Source: Anaerolineae bacterium (GTDB taxonomy: Bacteria > Chloroflexota > Anaerolineae > 4572-78 > J111). From it: a DNA stretch of 26,749 nucleotides. The notes beneath the pieces are model-generated. The model searched no databases, had not been told where the DNA came from, and saw only the letters and a program-made list of their open reading frames with translations. The stretch lies in NCBI GenBank assembly GCA_023382535.1, contig JAHDWA010000095.1, positions 1-26,749 on the forward strand, written 5' to 3'. Shown in pieces: positions 24,476 through 26,749 of this stretch; within the stretch, counting starts at the first letter, position 1; each line of letters opens with the position of its first letter. A program made the translations under genes and the position numbers.

Positions 24476-25066
24476 ATGTATGACAACGAGCCAACGATGA
24501 TGGGGCAGGGTCGCCCGACCGCCACGCTGGTGGTCCGGCAGGGTACTCAGGCGGGTATGAGTTTTGTCATATCTGGCAACCAGGTAGTGCTTGGCCGGGA
24601 AGAAGGGCTGGATATTGTCCTCCAAGACCCTGAGTCTTCACGTCGCCACGCTCGGGTTAGCTGGCAGGGAGGCCGCTATGTAATTGAAGACCTGGGCAGC
24701 ACCAACGGCACCTTTGTCAACGGGGTGCAGATTACCATGCCCCAGGCCCTCAACCCAGGCGACAGCATCGGTATTGGCCAGACGGCCCTGGTGTTTCAGT
24801 ACTCTGGAGCCGAGATGGGACCGTCATATTACCAGGCTCCCCCGCAGCAGGCTCCGGCCTATACCCCCGCTCCTGGTGTGGCTCCCGCACGCAGCAACCA
24901 ATCTACCCAATATATCCTGTATGGCTGCGGCTGTCTACTGCTCCTCTGTATTTGCAGCTTACTGGCCGTGGCCGGTTGGGCTTTGCTCGATCCGGCCTCT
25001 TTTGAAGATGCCACCGGCATTGATGTTTCAATGCGGGCGATTGAACTTTATCTATCCCTGGTTTGA
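24476..25066 (+). CDS. Small FHA-domain membrane protein
   Basis: A 196-residue protein with an N-terminal cytoplasmic FHA domain (about 15-108): LGREEGLDIVL, S54-S55-R56-R57-H58-A59 and LGSTNGTFVNG. A Tyr/Pro/Ala-rich linker (about 116-142) follows. One membrane helix (about 146-168) is unusual in containing four cysteines (YGCGCLLLLCICS). Only a short tail of about 28 residues lies beyond it. It is a paralogue of the neighbouring larger FHA protein in the FHA part only. The GGAGGG ribosome site and a near-consensus promoter support the start. Phosphothreonine-dependent binding is predicted from the motif; the partner is unknown. Confidence 0.85.
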   Translation: MYDNEPTMMGQGRPTATLVVRQGTQAGMSFVISGNQVVLGREEGLDIVLQDPESSRRHARVSWQGGRYVIEDLGSTNGTFVNGVQITMPQALNPGDSIGIGQTALVFQYSGAEMGPSYYQAPPQQAPAYTPAPGVAPARSNQSTQYILYGCGCLLLLCICSLLAVAGWALLDPASFEDATGIDVSMRAIELYLSLV

Positions 25067-25088
25067 TTTTTCATTCCTATAGACCACC

Positions 25089-25136
25089 AGCCGACCCCGA
25101 CCTTGCCAACGCAGTGGGTCGGCTTTTTATTATTTT
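25089..25136 (+). terminator. Rho-independent terminator after the small FHA gene
   Basis: AGCCGACCC (25089-25097) pairs with GGGTCGGCT (25116-25124), followed by TTTTATTATTTT. It starts 22 bases after the stop codon. Confidence 0.88.
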
Positions 25137-25142
25137 GGCCCA

Positions 25143-25171
25143 TTGACAGGGCATTCCGCTTGTGCTATCCT
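25143..25171 (+). promoter_or_regulatory. Promoter of the PfkB-family kinase gene
   Basis: Consensus TTGACA (25143-25148), 17 bases, TATCCT (25166-25171). Start near 25178, about 13 bases before the TTG start codon. Its position argues against an upstream start codon. Confidence 0.7.
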
Positions 25172-25190
25172 GCATTCCGGGGAGGATAGA

Positions 25191-26198
25191 TTGGGGACAA
25201 AACATCTTTGTATCGGCTCGCTGGCCCTCAATGATACCGTCTATGCCGATGGCCGCACCAGCATGGCCGATCCAGGGGGCAATGCTCTTTACGCAGCCGT
25301 GGGAGCTAATATCTGGTCTGGTCAGGTGGGGCTTGCCGCCGTCGTAGGCTATGATTGGCCCTCCGGGTACACTCAAAAGCTGGAGCAGAGCGCTATTAAT
25401 ACCTGGGGCCTGGTCCAAAAAAATGAGGAAACGCTGCGGGCCTGGACGATTTATGAGTTGAGCGGCTACCGGCGCTACTTTTCACGCAACACGGAAGTGG
25501 TGCTGCTGACCCCCAGCCCCTACAGCAGCACGCCGCTCACCGCTGAAGAGGGCGCCGCCTACAGCGAAGCGGCTCGGCAAGTCCATTTGCGTAACTCGCC
25601 ACTGCCCTATGAACTGCCAGCCTCTTTGTGGAACGTGGCTTCCATTCACCTGTCCCCCATGCGCCTGGAAACAACCCTGGCCTGGATCGAAGCTTTGCAG
25701 GATAAGCCCGAAATTTTTGTCTCGCTGGATATTTTACCCTATCCCCTTAACGGCAACTTTGACCAGCCGGATTTGCTCATGCTTCTCCGCCGCGCCGACG
25801 CCTTCATGCCTAGTGAAGCCGAAGCCGAAAGCCTGATGCCCGGCTTTGAAGCCGAAATCTTTTGCCGGGAAATTGCTCAGCGCGGCCCTAAACTGGTAGT
25901 GGTCAAACAGGGCGACCATGGCGCAGCCTTATACGACCGCGAGCGGGATGCCTTTTACCAAATACTGCCCTACCCCGCCAACGTAGATGACCTGACCGGG
26001 GCCGGGGACTCCTTCTGCGGCGGTTTTGCGGTTGGCTACCTGGAAACTGGCGATCCCTGGCAGGCGGCTTTATACGGCACCGTTTCTGCTTCGTTTGTTA
26101 TTGAGGGCTTTGGTGGGCTGCATGCGCTTCAAATTAGCCGCACGCAGGCGGAACAACGGTTGAAGATCCTGCAGGCGATAAACCAGGAAGCCAGGTGA
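25191..26198 (+). CDS. PfkB/ribokinase-family carbohydrate kinase
   Basis: A 335-residue soluble kinase that transfers phosphate from ATP to a sugar or nucleoside hydroxyl. The catalytic motif DDLTGAGDSFCGGF is near the C terminus with the base aspartate at 273, and an N-terminal DPGGNALYAAVGANIWSG matches the substrate-side glycine motif of the family. The start is TTG at 25191, seven bases after GGGGAGG; the longer frame from 25143 would cover the promoter itself. The substrate cannot be assigned, and no transporter or catabolic gene adjoins. The stop codon (26196-26198) lies inside a palindrome. Confidence 0.87.
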   Translation: MGTKHLCIGSLALNDTVYADGRTSMADPGGNALYAAVGANIWSGQVGLAAVVGYDWPSGYTQKLEQSAINTWGLVQKNEETLRAWTIYELSGYRRYFSRNTEVVLLTPSPYSSTPLTAEEGAAYSEAARQVHLRNSPLPYELPASLWNVASIHLSPMRLETTLAWIEALQDKPEIFVSLDILPYPLNGNFDQPDLLMLLRRADAFMPSEAEAESLMPGFEAEIFCREIAQRGPKLVVVKQGDHGAALYDRERDAFYQILPYPANVDDLTGAGDSFCGGFAVGYLETGDPWQAALYGTVSASFVIEGFGGLHALQISRTQAEQRLKILQAINQEAR

Positions 26199-26232
26199 CA
26201 TTTGTCACGCCTCATCAGTGACATGTGTCACT
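26195..26232. repeat. Twin GTGACA-N2-TGTCAC palindromes
   Basis: GTGACATTTGTCAC (26195-26208) and AGTGACATGTGTCACT (26217-26232) are two near-identical palindromes with centres 23 bases apart. The first contains the pfkB stop codon. The spacing of about two helical turns would suit a dimeric regulator, but a dispersed repeat is equally possible. They open the 381-base gap 26199-26579, which otherwise holds two hairpins and a recF promoter. Confidence 0.55.
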
Positions 26233-26410
26233 ACCCAAAAGTCCTACTATTATGATATGTTGAGGACACAAGCAGCCGGGGTCAAACTAACAAACATTAA
26301 GTTGGGTTGTGCCGGAGTTCAATGAAGAACTCGCCACCTACAAAATTATCTTAAAAACGACCCGCGCTTTAGCAGTTTTCTAACAACCTAATATTTGTCC
26401 GATCTACAAA

Positions 26411-26437
26411 CAGAGCCTTCCATTTTGGGAGGCTCTG
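26411..26437 (+). terminator. Hairpin, probable transcription terminator
   Basis: CAGAGCCTTCC pairs with GGGAGGCTCTG over 11 positions (one G-T) around an ATTTT loop, followed by CTAATTTATG. The T-run is weak, so termination may be partial. On the minus strand the downstream TTTGTAG is similarly weak. Confidence 0.55.
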
Positions 26438-26458
26438 CTAATTTATGTGATTAGAGTG

Positions 26459-26497
26459 AGACCGCAGAGGTACACTTCGCGAAGACCTCTGCGGTCT
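26459..26497. repeat. Perfect 13-bp inverted repeat with a palindromic loop
   Basis: AGACCGCAGAGGT (26459-26471) is perfectly inverted as ACCTCTGCGGTCT (26485-26497); the 13-base loop contains the palindrome CTTCGCGAAG. It has no T-run and looks like a dispersed palindromic element rather than a terminator. Confidence 0.55.
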
Positions 26498-26540
26498 TCC
26501 TAAGATCCGCGACAGAGACCCTTAACTCATTGCCTCTCTT

Positions 26541-26569
26541 TTCATTCCCGCTTCTTCTTATGTTATAAT
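26541..26569 (+). promoter_or_regulatory. Promoter of recF
   Basis: The -10 box TATAAT (26564-26569) is consensus; TTCATT (26541-26546) at 17 bases is a poor -35. The start codon follows only 10 bases after the -10 box. Confidence 0.45.
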
Positions 26570-26579
26570 CCCAGTCATT

Positions 26580-26749
26580 GTGTATATCAGCCAATTTTCA
26601 CTCACCAATTATCGCAATTACAGCCGGCTGGCCGTAGAACTGCCAGCCGGTCCCATTTTGCTGCGCGGCGACAACGCCCAGGGCAAAACGAGTCTGCTGG
26701 AGGCTATCTATTTTCTCTCCACCACCCGCAGCGTCCATGCCCGCACCGA
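26580..26749 (+). CDS. recF: RecF, DNA repair/recombination ATPase (5' part, runs off the window)
   Basis: The first 56 codons of recF from a GTG at 26580. The product begins (M)YISQFSLTNYRNYSRLAV, the conserved RecF start, and has the Walker A GDNAQGKTS at about residues 31-39, followed by LLEAIYFLSTTRS. RecF loads RecA at gaps with RecO and RecR. No other in-frame start is suitable, and no ribosome site is seen, so the message may be almost leaderless. The upstream neighbour is a sugar kinase rather than dnaN, unlike the common dnaA-dnaN-recF order. The gene is truncated by the window edge, not broken. Confidence 0.9.
   Translation, partial: MYISQFSLTNYRNYSRLAVELPAGPILLRGDNAQGKTSLLEAIYFLSTTRSVHART

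Overview
The window looks like the chromosome of an uncultured or little-studied Chloroflexota bacterium, probably of the Anaerolineae/Caldilineae type. The grounds are an ECF sigma factor followed by a zinc-finger anti-sigma factor with a TolB-like propeller, several secreted proteins with long Thr/Pro linkers, an NBR1-type Ig-like lipoprotein, FHA proteins with external SH3b/Ig-like parts, and SufB/SufD/SufU sequences of the Gram-positive/Chloroflexi style. This placement is inference from gene style, not from a marker phylogeny. No rRNA, tRNA, CRISPR array, insertion sequence or prophage was recognised.

Left part (169-5259, mostly minus strand): a sulfur and redox block. A ferredoxin-NADP reductase (FprA type) and a CBS-pair protein share a well-formed promoter. 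Upstream lies a cysteine-synthesis trio: a CysM-like PLP enzyme, a rhodanese-ThiF (MoeZ-like) activator with its domains in swapped order, and a CysO/MoaD-like sulfur carrier. The trio is preceded by a roughly 250-base leader that can fold into a terminator or a mutually exclusive antiterminator, which I regard as the best candidate for an undescribed system.

Centre (5260-16038): a complete SUF iron-sulfur assembly region. On the minus strand, read from a strong promoter near 13450, are sufC, sufB, sufD and a BLUF blue-light receptor. After a 270-base gap come a two-domain thiosulfate sulfurtransferase, a SufU-like scaffold, sufS, a second SufU, a Rieske ferredoxin and a DUF59/SufT-like protein. 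Divergently transcribed are a SufR-type Fe-S repressor with the C-X12-C-X27-C cysteine set, an Mrp/ApbC ATPase with its own promoter, and a DinB/DfsB-like protein. Together these mobilise sulfur (SufS, SufU, sulfurtransferase), assemble clusters (SufBCD), transfer them (Mrp, DUF59), use them (Rieske, FprA partner) and sense them (SufR).

Right part (16110-26749): signalling and envelope genes. These are an ECF sigma/anti-sigma pair (minus), two lipoproteins with Ig-like modules (plus), a secreted unknown (minus), two FHA membrane proteins with good promoters (plus), a PfkB-family sugar kinase with its own promoter, a 381-base intergenic region full of palindromes, and the first 170 bases of recF running off the right edge.

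A recurring feature is that many gaps hold a private set of short words repeated in both orientations, several of which contain the stop codon of the adjacent gene.
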